DNA from: Helicobacter pylori
Lineage (GTDB): Bacteria > Campylobacterota > Campylobacteria > Campylobacterales > Helicobacteraceae
DNA length: 39,744 bases
Assembly: GCF_030062585.1 (NCBI RefSeq)
Contig: NZ_CP071935.1
Coordinates: 996,996-1,036,739, forward strand
Reading direction: 5' to 3'
The position numbers and the translations under genes are program-made. Shown in pieces: positions 8,601-17,295 of the stretch (its first letter is position 1; each line of letters starts with the position of its first letter). A model generated the notes under the pieces. The model ran no database searches, was not told the DNA's origin, and was given only the letters and a program-made list of their open reading frames with translations.

Positions 8601-11078
8601 CTAAAGTAAGGTTTTTTCTAACACTTCAGCGATGTTTTTCACCGCAACGATGTTTAAATTCTCTCGCACTTCAGCAGGGATCTCATCTAAATCCCTTTCG
8701 TAATTTTTGACAGGAATGAGAGCGGTTTTAATGCCGGCTTTAAAAGCAGCGATCAACTTTTCTTTCAACCCTCCTATGGGTAAAACTTCCCCGCTCAAAG
8801 TCAATTCGCCCGTCATCGCCACTTCGCTTCTTATAGCTCGGTCGCACAAAATGCTCGCCATCACGCTCGCCATAGCGATCCCAGCGCTCGGGCCGTCTTT
8901 GGGCGTAGCCCCCTCAGGGACATGCAAATGCAAATCATAAGCGTTATAAACTTTCAGCGCTTTTTTCTTTTTCTTACCCTCTGCATCGGTTTCGCTAGGG
9001 ATTTTAGGCGCTTTTAAGGTTTCGTTATCCAATAAGGCTTTGACAACAGAAAAAGCGATGAGAGCGGATTCTTTCATCACGTCGCCTAAACTCCCGGTGA
9101 GTTTCAATTCCCCCTTACCCCTGATCTTAAGTGCTTCAATTTTAAGCACATCACCGCCCACTGGAGTCCATGCTAAACCATTGACGATACCGATTTTATT
9201 TTCTCCATCTATGGGGTCAATTTCAAACACCATGCGTTCTAAATACTCTTTAAGGTTGTTAGGCGTGATAGAGACGCAGAAATCTTTGTTCTCGCCTTTT
9301 TGATTTTCGCTTTTTTGATCTTCGCCTTTTTTGGTTCGCCCTTTTTTGTGCGGGTTATCTTCTAGGTATTTTAAAGCCGCTTTACGCATAATCGTTGCGA
9401 TTTGTCTTCGTAAATCCCTAACGCCCGCTTCTCTGGTGTATTTTTCAATAATGAGTTTCAAACACTCATGGCTAATATCCACTTCGCTAGGCTTTAAGGC
9501 GTGCTTTTCTAATTCTTGGGGGATGAGGTAGTTTTTAGCGATCTCTTCTTTTTCGCTAGGCGTGTAGCTGGACACGCTGATAAATTCCATTCTGTCTCTT
9601 AAAGGAGCCGGGATCCTGTCAATATTATTAGCGGTAGCGATAAAAATCACTTGCGACAAATCAATGCTGAAATTCGCATAATGATCCCTAAAAGCGATAT
9701 TTTGCTCAGGGTCTAAAATCTCTAATAAAGCGCTCGCTGGATCACCCCTAACGCTTCGATCCACCTTATCAATTTCATCTAAAACCATGACCGGATTCAT
9801 CTTTTTGGCTTCAATAAGCCCTTGGACAATACGCCCGGGCATGGAGCCTATATAAGTGCGCCTGTGCCCTCTTAGTTCATTCACATCTTCTAAGCCCCCT
9901 AAAGCGATCCGAACTAAAGGGCGTTCTATCGCTTTAGCGATGGAATTAGCCAAACTCGTTTTACCCACGCCAGGAGGCCCATAAAAGCATAAAATCGTGC
10001 CTTTAGCTTTGTCTTTTTTTTCTGGTTTTTTCTTGTGGCGCATTTCTAAAAGCTGCATGGTGGCAAAGTATTCTACAATACGCTCTTTAGGCCTTTTTAA
10101 GGAATAATGATCGTTATCTAGTTGCTCTTTGACATGCTTAATGTCAAGCGCTTTTTTTTCATATTGCCCAAAAGGCACATCTAACATGGTTTCAATATAA
10201 TTTTGTAAAGTCGCGCTATCAGAGCTGTCTGCATGGGTTCGGCTCAGCCGGTCAATTTGTTTTTTGATTTCTTTAAACGCTTCTTCTTTTAAAAAAGGCT
10301 TGACGCTTTCTAGTTTTTGGTAGTATTGGTTTAAATCTTCGTCTCGTTGTTTGTCTGTGCCAAGCTCTTTTTGGATTTGCTTGAGCTGCTCTTTTAAGAA
10401 ATATTCCTTATTGGTTTGCTCCATTTTTTGATGGACTTTGGACTTGATTTCTTTTTGGAGTTTTTGGGTTTTAGTCTCTTCTATCACAATATCAATCAAA
10501 TCCAACAAGCGCTGCTCGGTGTTGTTATTCGCAAAAAGAAAATACGCTTGATCTTTTTTCAAATGCAAGGCCGCTGCGATTAAATCAGCGATGCGGTTAG
10601 GATCGTCATTGTCTTCTAAAGCCTTGATCAAATCCGGGGGGAAGAGCGAGCTGACATTCGCTAGAGTGATCACCTTTTCTTTTAAGACTTCCACGATAGC
10701 CTGAATGTTTTCTTTATCGTATTCTAAATATTCAATAGGGCTTATTTGAGCTTCTAAAAAGCCTTGCTCGTTTTCTTTAGCAGGCTCTAAAATACGCCCC
10801 TTAGCGATGCCATTAAAGAGCAATTTCACGCGCCCATTAGGCATGTTGGCTTCACGCATAATAGATCCAATCACTCCCACATCATAATAAGGGGCTTCAT
10901 TGTCGTTCAATTTGTCTTTTTGGCATGCAATAAAGACTAATGATTTGTTGTTTTTAGCGTAAGCTACCGCCTTGATGCTCGCATTATTTTGCAAAAAAAT
11001 AGGGGCTATCATAAAGGGGTATAAAAAGGTGTCTTCTTCTACCAATAAAGGCAGAATTTTAGGAAAATCTTCAGTCAT
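8601..11078 (-). CDS. lon: ATP-dependent protease La (Lon)
   Basis: Lon degrades misfolded and regulatory proteins in the cytoplasm. Visible domains are the N-terminal substrate domain (about 1-200), a coiled-coil linker (200-280), an AAA+ module with Walker A GPPGVGKT (367-374) and Walker B VMVLDEID, and the C-terminal protease with catalytic Ser731 in DGPSAG and Lys774. The length is 825 residues. Between the AAA+ and protease domains is a lysine/glutamate-rich insert built from four pentapeptide units (KGRTK, KGEDQ, KSENQ, KGENK), encoded by imperfect 15-bp repeats at about 9290-9352. This insert is not part of the core fold and is likely to vary in length between strains. The gene lies 41 bp downstream of bamD. 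Confidence 0.95.
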   Translation of the reverse strand: MTEDFPKILPLLVEEDTFLYPFMIAPIFLQNNASIKAVAYAKNNKSLVFIACQKDKLNDNEAPYYDVGVIGSIMREANMPNGRVKLLFNGIAKGRILEPAKENEQGFLEAQISPIEYLEYDKENIQAIVEVLKEKVITLANVSSLFPPDLIKALEDNDDPNRIADLIAAALHLKKDQAYFLFANNNTEQRLLDLIDIVIEETKTQKLQKEIKSKVHQKMEQTNKEYFLKEQLKQIQKELGTDKQRDEDLNQYYQKLESVKPFLKEEAFKEIKKQIDRLSRTHADSSDSATLQNYIETMLDVPFGQYEKKALDIKHVKEQLDNDHYSLKRPKERIVEYFATMQLLEMRHKKKPEKKDKAKGTILCFYGPPGVGKTSLANSIAKAIERPLVRIALGGLEDVNELRGHRRTYIGSMPGRIVQGLIEAKKMNPVMVLDEIDKVDRSVRGDPASALLEILDPEQNIAFRDHYANFSIDLSQVIFIATANNIDRIPAPLRDRMEFISVSSYTPSEKEEIAKNYLIPQELEKHALKPSEVDISHECLKLIIEKYTREAGVRDLRRQIATIMRKAALKYLEDNPHKKGRTKKGEDQKSENQKGENKDFCVSITPNNLKEYLERMVFEIDPIDGENKIGIVNGLAWTPVGGDVLKIEALKIRGKGELKLTGSLGDVMKESALIAFSVVKALLDNETLKAPKIPSETDAEGKKKKKALKVYNAYDLHLHVPEGATPKDGPSAGIAMASVMASILCDRAIRSEVAMTGELTLSGEVLPIGGLKEKLIAAFKAGIKTALIPVKNYERDLDEIPAEVRENLNIVAVKNIAEVLEKTLL
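9290..9352 (-). repeat. Imperfect 15-bp tandem repeats inside lon
   Basis: Four units resembling CGCCTTTTTGATTTT (plus-strand view, at about 9293, 9308, 9323 and 9337) encode the pentapeptide series KGENK, KSENQ, KGEDQ and KGRTK in the linker of Lon. A change by a whole unit keeps the frame. Confidence 0.7.
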
Positions 11079-11119
11079 TTTTCATCTCTCTGTTATAATG
11101 TGTATGGTTTTGAAATATC

Positions 11120-11782
11120 CTACCAATCAAAGATTAACACATACCAAGGCATGTGCGATGGTTTGGGTTTAGTCTCTTTTTCTAAAGTCTCATCTATCCT
11201 TTCTAAATAGCGTTTCACGCCCTCAGGCTTGTGGCGTTTTTTATAGACATTCGCGATCGCGCGATTGAGCTCATTTTGCCCTAAAATGAATTTGATTTGC
11301 ATGTATTCTACATAGGGGCGGTAACGGCTGTTAGGGTATTTTTCTATAAATTCGCCCAAACTCACAATAGAATTAGAGATAAATTCTTGGTCTTTAGAAT
11401 GGTTTTTGAAAGCGTAATAATGCGATTGCAGTTTCAAAAAGGTCAAATAATCCACATTGTCTTTCGTCCCAAAGCGCTTGATGTATTCATCAAAGTAAAA
11501 AGACGCCAAAACATATTCTTTCTTTTTCATGTGTGCTTGCCCTAAAGCTAGCATCGCTTCTGGGACAAGGGGGGAATTGATGTGTTCGCTTTGTAAAGAA
11601 GAATAGTAATTGTCCGCTGTTTCTAAGTTAGCAAAAAGGATTTCTCTTAAAATCCCTTGATACCAAAAGATCGCCGGTTTGTTGTATTCGTCTTTTTTTT
11701 TCTTTTTGTTCGCGCAACCGGTGCCTATAACAATGATTGCCATTGTGATAAAAAGGAAAGTTTTAAAATGTTTTAAACGCAT
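11120..11782 (-). CDS. bamD: Outer-membrane assembly lipoprotein BamD (ComL-like)
   Basis: BamD is the TPR lipoprotein of the BAM complex that inserts beta-barrel proteins in the outer membrane. Homologues were first named ComL for a role in DNA uptake. The 220-residue protein starts with a lipoprotein signal: basic RLKHFK, a hydrophobic core, then a lipobox-like IGTGC with the lipidated Cys at about residue 23, followed by a lysine run. The body is helical with TPR-like spacing, including EHINSPLVPEAMLALGQAHM and KYPNSRYRPYVEYM. It is the first gene of the leftward bamD-lon-tyrA group. Its start at 11782 is 79 bp from a small ORF on the same strand. Confidence 0.88.
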   Translation of the reverse strand: MRLKHFKTFLFITMAIIVIGTGCANKKKKKDEYNKPAIFWYQGILREILFANLETADNYYSSLQSEHINSPLVPEAMLALGQAHMKKKEYVLASFYFDEYIKRFGTKDNVDYLTFLKLQSHYYAFKNHSKDQEFISNSIVSLGEFIEKYPNSRYRPYVEYMQIKFILGQNELNRAIANVYKKRHKPEGVKRYLERIDETLEKETKPKPSHMPWYVLIFDW

Positions 11783-11861
11783 GCCACCTGTCTTATAAAG
11801 TTAAATTTTTGAATAACTCATGGTTATTTTTTCTTATCTTTCTTATTCCCACCAAATAATG

Positions 11862-11972
11862 TCAGCACCATTTCTCCAAATCAAGCCCAGCCGCACCAAA
11901 AAGGCACCACCCATCGCTAAAATGAGATTTACTAGGATTATTTTTCTTGATTTGTGGTTTTATTTTGCTCAT
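11862..11972 (-). pseudogene. Small ORF with strong RBS, apparently frameshifted membrane peptide
   Basis: ATG at 11972 (minus) follows AAGGAG at 11979-11984 with ideal spacing, yet it opens only a 36-residue frame that ends at 11862. From the A5 run about ten codons in, the adjacent frame reads a convincing hydrophobic segment, ILVNLILAMGGAFLVRLGLI, followed by WRNGADIIWWE and a TAA at 11843-11845. Removing one A would join the charged start MSKIKPQIKK to this segment, giving a 42-residue single-pass membrane protein. It may be a decayed gene, a slippage-controlled gene or a sequencing error. I do not recognise the product. Confidence 0.4.
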
Positions 11973-12083
11973 TTCTTACTCCTTATTATGTTTTAATAAT
12001 TGTTCAGTTAAACTTCCATCATGGTTAAGTTATTGGGATTATACCCAAAACTAGCAAAAATTGATTTTACCAAAATTGTTTGA

Positions 12084-12089
12084 TATAAT
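12084..12089 (+). promoter_or_regulatory. Extended -10 element for fliW
   Basis: TGATATAAT is a perfect extended -10 motif. Transcription would start near 12096, leaving a leader of about 95 bases before the chosen fliW start. Confidence 0.55.
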
Positions 12090-12191
12090 ACAGAGTTTTT
12101 AGTTTAGAAATCATTGAGCGCTGGTTTTAAGGCGGTCTTTTATTCTTTAAGGAGAAGATTTTGTGCTTTTTTAAAGGGAATGCAATCGCCT

Positions 12192-12581
12192 ATGATTTTT
12201 GATGTGAAAGCGCCTATCTTAGGGTTTGAAACCATTCATAAAATGCACTTGCAAAAGGTTGATGAAATCTTTTTGCGTTTGAATAGTGCAGAAGACAATT
12301 CTGTCGTGTCTTTCACGCTAGTGAATCCCTTTGCTTTAAGAAAATACGAATTTGAAGTGCCTACCCCCTTAAAAATCCTTTTAGAATTAGAGGGAGCCAA
12401 GAGCGTTCTAGTCGCTAATATCATGGTGGTTCAAACCCCCATTGAGCTTTCCACCGTGAATTATTTAGCCCCTTTAATTTTCAATTTGGACAAGCAGCTC
12501 ATGGGGCAAGTGGTTTTGGACTCTAACAAATACCCGCACTACCATTTAAGAGAGAATATTCTAAGCCACACGCATGAATGA
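12192..12581 (+). CDS. fliW: Flagellar assembly factor FliW (FliW2-like paralogue)
   Basis: FliW proteins bind flagellin and antagonise the translational regulator CsrA in epsilonproteobacteria and Bacillus. H. pylori carries two paralogues, and gene order suggests this is the second. Family features include [12 protein letters not shown] near the N-terminus, [17 protein letters not shown], and the C-terminal [18 protein letters not shown], which matches the FliW pattern of N...APi.iN...GrQvvL. The frame is open further upstream, with an ATG at 12180 that touches AAGGGA. Starting at ATG 12192 gives about 13 bases of spacing and 129 residues, beginning MIFDVKAP, the better fit to the family. 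The stop codon overlaps an 11-bp direct repeat. Confidence 0.8.
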   Translation: MIFDVKAPILGFETIHKMHLQKVDEIFLRLNSAEDNSVVSFTLVNPFALRKYEFEVPTPLKILLELEGAKSVLVANIMVVQTPIELSTVNYLAPLIFNLDKQLMGQVVLDSNKYPHYHLRENILSHTHE

Positions 12582-12602
12582 CGCATGAATGATGCATGAG
12601 CG
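12570..12602 (+). repeat. 11-bp tandem repeat over the fliW stop codon
   Basis: ACGCATGAATG occurs twice exactly (12570-12580 and 12581-12591), then once in degenerate form (ATGCATGAGCG, 12592-12602). The fliW TGA at 12579-12581 lies across the first junction. Confidence 0.8.
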
Positions 12603-12684
12603 GTGTCTGTGTAAAGCGTTTTTTTAAACTTATGGCGCAATGCATTGGTGTTTTTGCAAATACAAGCGAGCGGTTTTCTTATGG

Positions 12685-12690
12685 TATAAT
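12685..12690 (+). promoter_or_regulatory. Extended -10 element for the fabZ operon
   Basis: TGGTATAAT fits the TGnTATAAT extended -10 pattern and lies 73 bases before the fabZ ATG. It is the only strong candidate upstream of the fabZ-lpxA-clpX-mreBC run. Confidence 0.6.
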
Positions 12691-12762
12691 AGCGGTTATT
12701 TTTTAGAATAACCAACGCTAAAAATAGCGCTTTAATTGAATCCAAAACAAGGAGTTTATTTT

Positions 12763-13242
12763 ATGGAACAAAGCCATCAAAACTTGCAATCTCAATTTTT
12801 TATAGAGCATATCTTACAGATTTTACCTCACCGCTACCCCATGCTCTTAGTGGATAGAATTACAGAGTTACAAGCCAATCAAAAAATTGTCGCTTATAAG
12901 AATATCACTTTTAATGAAGACGTGTTTAACGGGCATTTCCCTAATAAGCCCATTTTCCCGGGCGTTTTGATCGTAGAGGGCATGGCGCAAACGGGAGGGT
13001 TTTTAGCTTTCACTAGCTTGTGGGGGTTTGACCCTGAAATAGCTAAAACAAAAATCGTGTATTTCATGACGATTGATAAGGTTAAATTCCGCATTCCCGT
13101 AACCCCAGGCGACAGATTAGAATACCATTTAGAAGTCTTAAAGCATAAGGGTATGATTTGGCAAGTGGGCGGCACGGCTCAAGTGGATGGCAAAGTGGTC
13201 GCTGAAGCCGAATTAAAAGCCATGATCGCAGAGAGAGAATAA
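12763..13242 (+). CDS. fabZ: (3R)-hydroxyacyl-[ACP] dehydratase
   Basis: FabZ dehydrates beta-hydroxyacyl-ACP in type II fatty acid synthesis. The hot-dog fold active site is seen as FNGHFPNKPIFPGV with catalytic His58, and Glu72 in VEGMAQTGG. Length from ATG 12763 is 159 residues. The open frame extends nine codons further upstream, but AAGGAG at 12750-12755 sits eight bases before ATG 12763 and decides the start. The lpxA start follows two bases after the stop. The pairing with lpxA is common because both draw on the beta-hydroxyacyl-ACP pool, one for phospholipid and the other for lipid A. Confidence 0.95.
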   Translation: MEQSHQNLQSQFFIEHILQILPHRYPMLLVDRITELQANQKIVAYKNITFNEDVFNGHFPNKPIFPGVLIVEGMAQTGGFLAFTSLWGFDPEIAKTKIVYFMTIDKVKFRIPVTPGDRLEYHLEVLKHKGMIWQVGGTAQVDGKVVAEAELKAMIAERE

Positions 13243-13244
13243 AA

Positions 13245-14057
13245 ATGAGTAAGATTGCAAAAACAGCCATTATCTCTCCTAAAGCAGAGATTGGCAAGGG
13301 CGTAGAGATTGGAGAATTTTGCGTGATTGGAGATGGCGTCAAACTAGATGAAGGCGTGAAACTCCATAACAATGTAACTTTACAAGGGCATACTTTCATT
13401 GGAAAAAACACCGAAATTTTTCCTTTTGCCGTGCTAGGCACACAGCCTCAAGATTTAAAATACAAGGGCGAATACAGCGAACTGATTGTTGGAGAAGACA
13501 ACCTTATTCGTGAATTTTGCATGATAAATCCCGGCACTGAAGGGGGGATTAAAAAAACCCTTATTGGGGATAAAAACCTGCTCATGGCTTATGTGCATGT
13601 CGCTCATGATTGCGTGATTGGCAGTCATTGCATTTTGGCTAATGGCGTAACTTTAGCAGGGCATATTGAAATAGGCGATTATGTCAATATCGGCGGTCTT
13701 ACTGCAATCCATCAGTTTGTGCGTATCGCTAAAGGCTGCATGATAGCCGGTAAGAGCGCTTTAGGCAAAGACGTGCCGCCTTATTGCACCGTAGAGGGCA
13801 ATCGCGCTTTTATTAGGGGGTTAAACCGCCACCGGATGCGCCAATTACTAGAGAGTAAGGATATTGATTTTATTTATGCGCTTTATAAGAGGTTGTTCCG
13901 CCCTATCCCCTCTTTAAGAGAGAGCGCTAAATTAGAGTTAGAAGAGCATGCCAATAACCCTTTTGTGAAAGAGATTTGCTCTTTTATTTTAGAGAGTTCT
14001 AGGGGCGTGGCGTATAAGTCAAGCGAATATTCTAGCGAAGAAAAACAAGAGGAATAA
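13245..14057 (+). CDS. lpxA: UDP-N-acetylglucosamine acyltransferase
   Basis: LpxA transfers a beta-hydroxyacyl chain from ACP to the 3-OH of UDP-GlcNAc, the first step of lipid A synthesis. The 270-residue protein is made of hexapeptide repeats ([20 protein letters not shown] and onward) that form a left-handed beta helix, followed by a helical C-terminal domain. The catalytic His is expected at 121 in VHVAHDC, and the substrate-binding GLNRHRM sequence is present. It starts two bases after fabZ and ends one base before clpX, so the three genes are almost certainly cotranscribed. Confidence 0.95.
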   Translation: MSKIAKTAIISPKAEIGKGVEIGEFCVIGDGVKLDEGVKLHNNVTLQGHTFIGKNTEIFPFAVLGTQPQDLKYKGEYSELIVGEDNLIREFCMINPGTEGGIKKTLIGDKNLLMAYVHVAHDCVIGSHCILANGVTLAGHIEIGDYVNIGGLTAIHQFVRIAKGCMIAGKSALGKDVPPYCTVEGNRAFIRGLNRHRMRQLLESKDIDFIYALYKRLFRPIPSLRESAKLELEEHANNPFVKEICSFILESSRGVAYKSSEYSSEEKQEE

Positions 14058-14058
14058 C

Positions 14059-15399
14059 ATGAACGAAACGCTTTATTGCAGTTTTTGCAAAAAACCAGAA
14101 TCCAGAGATCCCAAAAAACGCCGCATTATTTTTGCGAGCAATCTCAATAAAGACGTGTGCGTGTGCGAATATTGTATAGATGTGATGCATGGGGAATTGC
14201 ACAAATACGACAATTCTTTATTGGCGCTCAAAAGAGACCGATTAAGAAGAATGGAATCTAGCGCTTATGAAGAAGAGTTTTTGCTCTCTCACATTCCAGC
14301 CCCTAAAGAGCTTAAGGCGGTTTTAGACAATTATGTGATAGGCCAAGAGCAGGCCAAAAAGGTTTTTTCCGTAGCCGTGTATAACCATTACAAACGCTTA
14401 TCTTTTAAAGAAAAACTCAAAAAACAAGACAACCAAGACAGCAATGTGGAGTTGGAACATTTAGAAGAAGTAGAGTTGAGCAAGTCTAATATTTTACTGA
14501 TCGGCCCTACAGGATCAGGCAAAACTTTAATGGCGCAAACTCTAGCCAAGCATTTGGATATTCCTATCGCTATTAGCGATGCGACTAGCTTGACTGAAGC
14601 GGGCTATGTGGGCGAAGACGTGGAAAATATCCTTACAAGATTGTTGCAAGCGAGCGATTGGAATGTCCAAAAAGCCCAAAAAGGCATTGTGTTTATTGAT
14701 GAAATTGATAAAATCAGCCGTTTGTCAGAAAACCGCTCCATCACTAGAGACGTTTCTGGCGAGGGCGTTCAGCAAGCGTTGTTAAAAATCGTTGAAGGCT
14801 CTTTAGTGAATATCCCCCCTAAAGGTGGCAGAAAGCACCCTGAGGGCAATTTCATTCAAATTGACACGAGCGATATTTTATTCATTTGCGCCGGAGCGTT
14901 TGACGGGTTAGCTGAAATCATTAAAAAACGCACCACGCAGAATGTGTTGGGTTTCACTCAAGAAAAGATGAGCAAAAAAGAGCAAGAAGCGATCTTGCAT
15001 TTAGTCCAAACCCATGACTTAGTAACTTATGGGCTTATCCCTGAGCTTATTGGCCGTTTGCCGGTTTTAAGCACGCTAGATAGCATCAGTTTAGAAGCGA
15101 TGGTGGATATTTTACAAAAACCTAAAAACGCTCTCATCAAGCAATACCAGCAGCTTTTCAAAATGGATGAGGTGGATTTGATCTTTGAAGAAGAAGCCAT
15201 TAAAGAAATCGCTAAACTCGCATTAGAAAGAAAAACCGGGGCTAGGGGCTTAAGGGCGATCATTGAAGATTTTTGTTTGGATATTATGTTTGATTTACCC
15301 AAGCTTAAGGGATCGGAAGTGCGTATCACTAAAGATTGTGTTTTAAAACAAGCTGAACCTTTAATCATCGCTAAAACGCATTCTAAAATCTTTCCTTAA
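14059..15399 (+). CDS. clpX: ATP-dependent Clp protease ATP-binding subunit ClpX
   Basis: ClpX unfolds substrates and feeds them to ClpP. The N-terminal zinc-binding domain has Cys7, Cys10, Cys36 and Cys39 (CSFC and CEYC). The AAA+ domain has Walker A GPTGSGKT (149-156), Walker [10 protein letters not shown], and the pore-loop region GYVGEDVE. The ClpP-docking loop is present as ILGF-like VLGF. A short charged insert ([14 protein letters not shown], about 121-134) precedes the Walker A region. Its length of 446 residues is slightly above the E. coli protein. It follows lpxA directly and precedes mreB by 52 bp. Confidence 0.96.
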   Translation: MNETLYCSFCKKPESRDPKKRRIIFASNLNKDVCVCEYCIDVMHGELHKYDNSLLALKRDRLRRMESSAYEEEFLLSHIPAPKELKAVLDNYVIGQEQAKKVFSVAVYNHYKRLSFKEKLKKQDNQDSNVELEHLEEVELSKSNILLIGPTGSGKTLMAQTLAKHLDIPIAISDATSLTEAGYVGEDVENILTRLLQASDWNVQKAQKGIVFIDEIDKISRLSENRSITRDVSGEGVQQALLKIVEGSLVNIPPKGGRKHPEGNFIQIDTSDILFICAGAFDGLAEIIKKRTTQNVLGFTQEKMSKKEQEAILHLVQTHDLVTYGLIPELIGRLPVLSTLDSISLEAMVDILQKPKNALIKQYQQLFKMDEVDLIFEEEAIKEIAKLALERKTGARGLRAIIEDFCLDIMFDLPKLKGSEVRITKDCVLKQAEPLIIAKTHSKIFP

Positions 15400-15451
15400 G
15401 GAACACGCTTATCAATTCAATTCAATTTAATAACAAAGGATCACAAAGGGC

Positions 15452-16495
15452 ATGATTTTTAGCAAATTAATCGGTTTGTTTTCGCATGATATTGCCATAG
15501 ATTTAGGCACGGCTAACACGATCGTGTTGGTCAAAGGGCAGGGCATTATTATCAATGAGCCTTCTATTGTGGCGGTGCGCATGGGATTGTTTGATTCTAA
15601 AGCTTATGATATTTTGGCAGTGGGGAGCGAGGCTAAGGAAATGCTAGGCAAAACCCCTAACAGCATCAGAGCGATTCGCCCCATGAAAGATGGCGTGATT
15701 GCCGATTATGACATTACCGCTAAAATGATCCGCTACTTTATTGAAAAAGCGCACAAACGAAAGACATGGATCCGCCCGCGCATCATGGTGTGCGTGCCTT
15801 ATGGGCTGACGAGCGTGGAAAGGAATGCGGTTAAAGAGAGTGCTTTGAGCGCTGGGGCTAGAGAGGTCTTTTTGATTGAAGAGCCTATGGCAGCCGCGAT
15901 TGGAGCGGGCTTACCCGTGAAAGAGCCGCAAGGGAGTTTGATTGTGGATATTGGCGGAGGCACGACTGAAATTGGCGTGATCAGCCTTGGAGGGTTAGTC
16001 ATTTCTAAAAGCATTAGAGTGGCTGGGGATAAATTGGATCAAAGCATCGTGGAATACATCCGCAAGAAATTCAATTTGTTGATAGGGGAGCGCACCGGCG
16101 AAGAGATTAAGATTGAAATCGGTTGCGCGATCAAATTGGATCCGCCTCTCACGATGGAAGTGTCAGGGAGAGATCAAGTGAGCGGGCTGTTGCACACGAT
16201 TGAATTGAGCTCTGATGATGTGTTTGAAGCCATTAAAGATCAGGTGAGAGAAATCTCTAGCGCTTTAAGGAGCGTGCTTGAAGAAGTGAAGCCGGATTTG
16301 GCTAAAGACATTGTGCAAAATGGCGTGGTGCTTACCGGCGGTGGGGCTTTGATTAAAGGCTTAGACAAGTATTTAAGCGATATGGTTAAACTCCCTGTGT
16401 ATGTGGGCGATGAGCCTTTATTGGCGGTAGCCAAAGGCACAGGGGAAGCCATACAAGATTTGGATTTACTCAGCCGTGTGGGTTTTAGTGAATAA
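15452..16495 (+). CDS. mreB: Rod-shape actin homologue MreB
   Basis: MreB forms membrane-associated filaments that guide lateral wall synthesis. The actin-fold phosphate-1 loop is DLGTANTIV near residue 17. Phosphate-2 is DIGGGTTEIGV, and the adenosine motif is LTGGGALIKG. An N-terminal hydrophobic/amphipathic stretch, MIFSKLIGLF, would serve as a membrane anchor. Its length of 347 residues is normal. Start ATG 15452 is preceded by AAAGG at 15445-15449. It is followed by mreC after four bases. H. pylori MreB is reported as dispensable for helical shape, so its exact role here may differ from that in rods. Confidence 0.95.
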   Translation: MIFSKLIGLFSHDIAIDLGTANTIVLVKGQGIIINEPSIVAVRMGLFDSKAYDILAVGSEAKEMLGKTPNSIRAIRPMKDGVIADYDITAKMIRYFIEKAHKRKTWIRPRIMVCVPYGLTSVERNAVKESALSAGAREVFLIEEPMAAAIGAGLPVKEPQGSLIVDIGGGTTEIGVISLGGLVISKSIRVAGDKLDQSIVEYIRKKFNLLIGERTGEEIKIEIGCAIKLDPPLTMEVSGRDQVSGLLHTIELSSDDVFEAIKDQVREISSALRSVLEEVKPDLAKDIVQNGVVLTGGGALIKGLDKYLSDMVKLPVYVGDEPLLAVAKGTGEAIQDLDLLSRVGFSE

Positions 16496-16498
16496 TGC

Positions 16499-17245
16499 AT
16501 GCGTTTTTATTTTAAATTCCTTTGGCTTTTAGGGATTTTTCTTATTTTTTATTTTTTAGACATTAAAGGCAGTTCTTCTTATATCAGCGACCGGATTAAA
16601 AACGCCTTGATGAGCGCTAAAAATAGCTTACTGGACAACATTCAAGCGTATTTTTTTCAAGCCCAAAACATTAAGGAATTTCAAAAAGAACGCTTGATTT
16701 TAGAAGCTTTAAAACTAGAAAACGCCGATTTGAAAGAGCGTTTGAATAGTGTTTATCCTTTAGAAAATCCAAAAATGACTTATACCCCCACTTTTATGAC
16801 TTCATTCATCAGTTTAGAAGACACGCACAGCGTTTCTCTCCACCCTATTGTAAATTTAGAAGAAAATAAGATTTATGGCCTTGTCTCTCACAACCAAGCC
16901 ATAGGCATTGCCGTGCTAGAAAAAGGGCGCTTGAACGGGTTTTTGAACGCTCACAAGCGGTGCGCTTATAGCGTGATGATAGGCCAAAATCAAGTGTTAG
17001 GCTTTATAGGGTCTAATTTCAAGCAAGAATTAGTCGTGGATTTCATTGTCCCAAGCGCTGAAATCAACATAGGCGATCAAGTGCTAACGAGCGGGTTAGA
17101 TGGGATTTTTGGAGCGGGGGTGTTTGTGGGCGAAGTTTCAAGCGTTGAAGATCATTACACTTATAAAAGCGCGGTATTAAAAAACGCTTTTTTAAGCGAA
17201 GCCAAACTTTTAAGGCATGTGTTTTTAAGCGATGTGAAAAACTAG
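16499..17245 (+). CDS. mreC: Rod shape-determining protein MreC
   Basis: MreC is a bitopic inner-membrane protein that organises the periplasmic elongation machinery. It has one N-terminal transmembrane helix (about residues 6-22, FLWLLGIFLIFYFLD), a coiled coil at about 45-85 (EFQKERLILEALKLENADLK), and a beta-barrel periplasmic domain with typical GDQVLTSGLDGIFGAGVFVG near 195-215. Length is 248 residues. Two ATG codons overlap at 16495 and 16499 in different frames, and only 16499 opens this frame. No mreD follows, and the next gene is convergent. Confidence 0.92.
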   Translation: MRFYFKFLWLLGIFLIFYFLDIKGSSSYISDRIKNALMSAKNSLLDNIQAYFFQAQNIKEFQKERLILEALKLENADLKERLNSVYPLENPKMTYTPTFMTSFISLEDTHSVSLHPIVNLEENKIYGLVSHNQAIGIAVLEKGRLNGFLNAHKRCAYSVMIGQNQVLGFIGSNFKQELVVDFIVPSAEINIGDQVLTSGLDGIFGAGVFVGEVSSVEDHYTYKSAVLKNAFLSEAKLLRHVFLSDVKN

Positions 17246-17295
17246 CGCTCTATTCAAGGCTAATTCAAGCGCATTTTTAACCCCTTTCAATAAAA

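Larger units (their letters stand above)
11783..12191. other. Divergent intergenic region between bamD and fliW
   Basis: About 400 bp separate the minus-strand bamD from the plus-strand fliW. The region holds the small minus-strand ORF at 11862-11972 and the fliW promoter near 12084. The rest is AT-rich and I see no further gene, repeat or strong hairpin in it. Confidence 0.5.

Noticed and set aside
8279-11545. Plus-strand ORFs of 60-90 codons opposite tyrA, lon and bamD
   Set aside because: They are shadows of well-supported minus-strand genes, with low-complexity translations and no ribosome sites.
17246-17295. Rho-independent terminator between convergent mreC and res
   Set aside because: I could not find a stable GC-rich stem followed by a T run; only short weak complementarity is visible.
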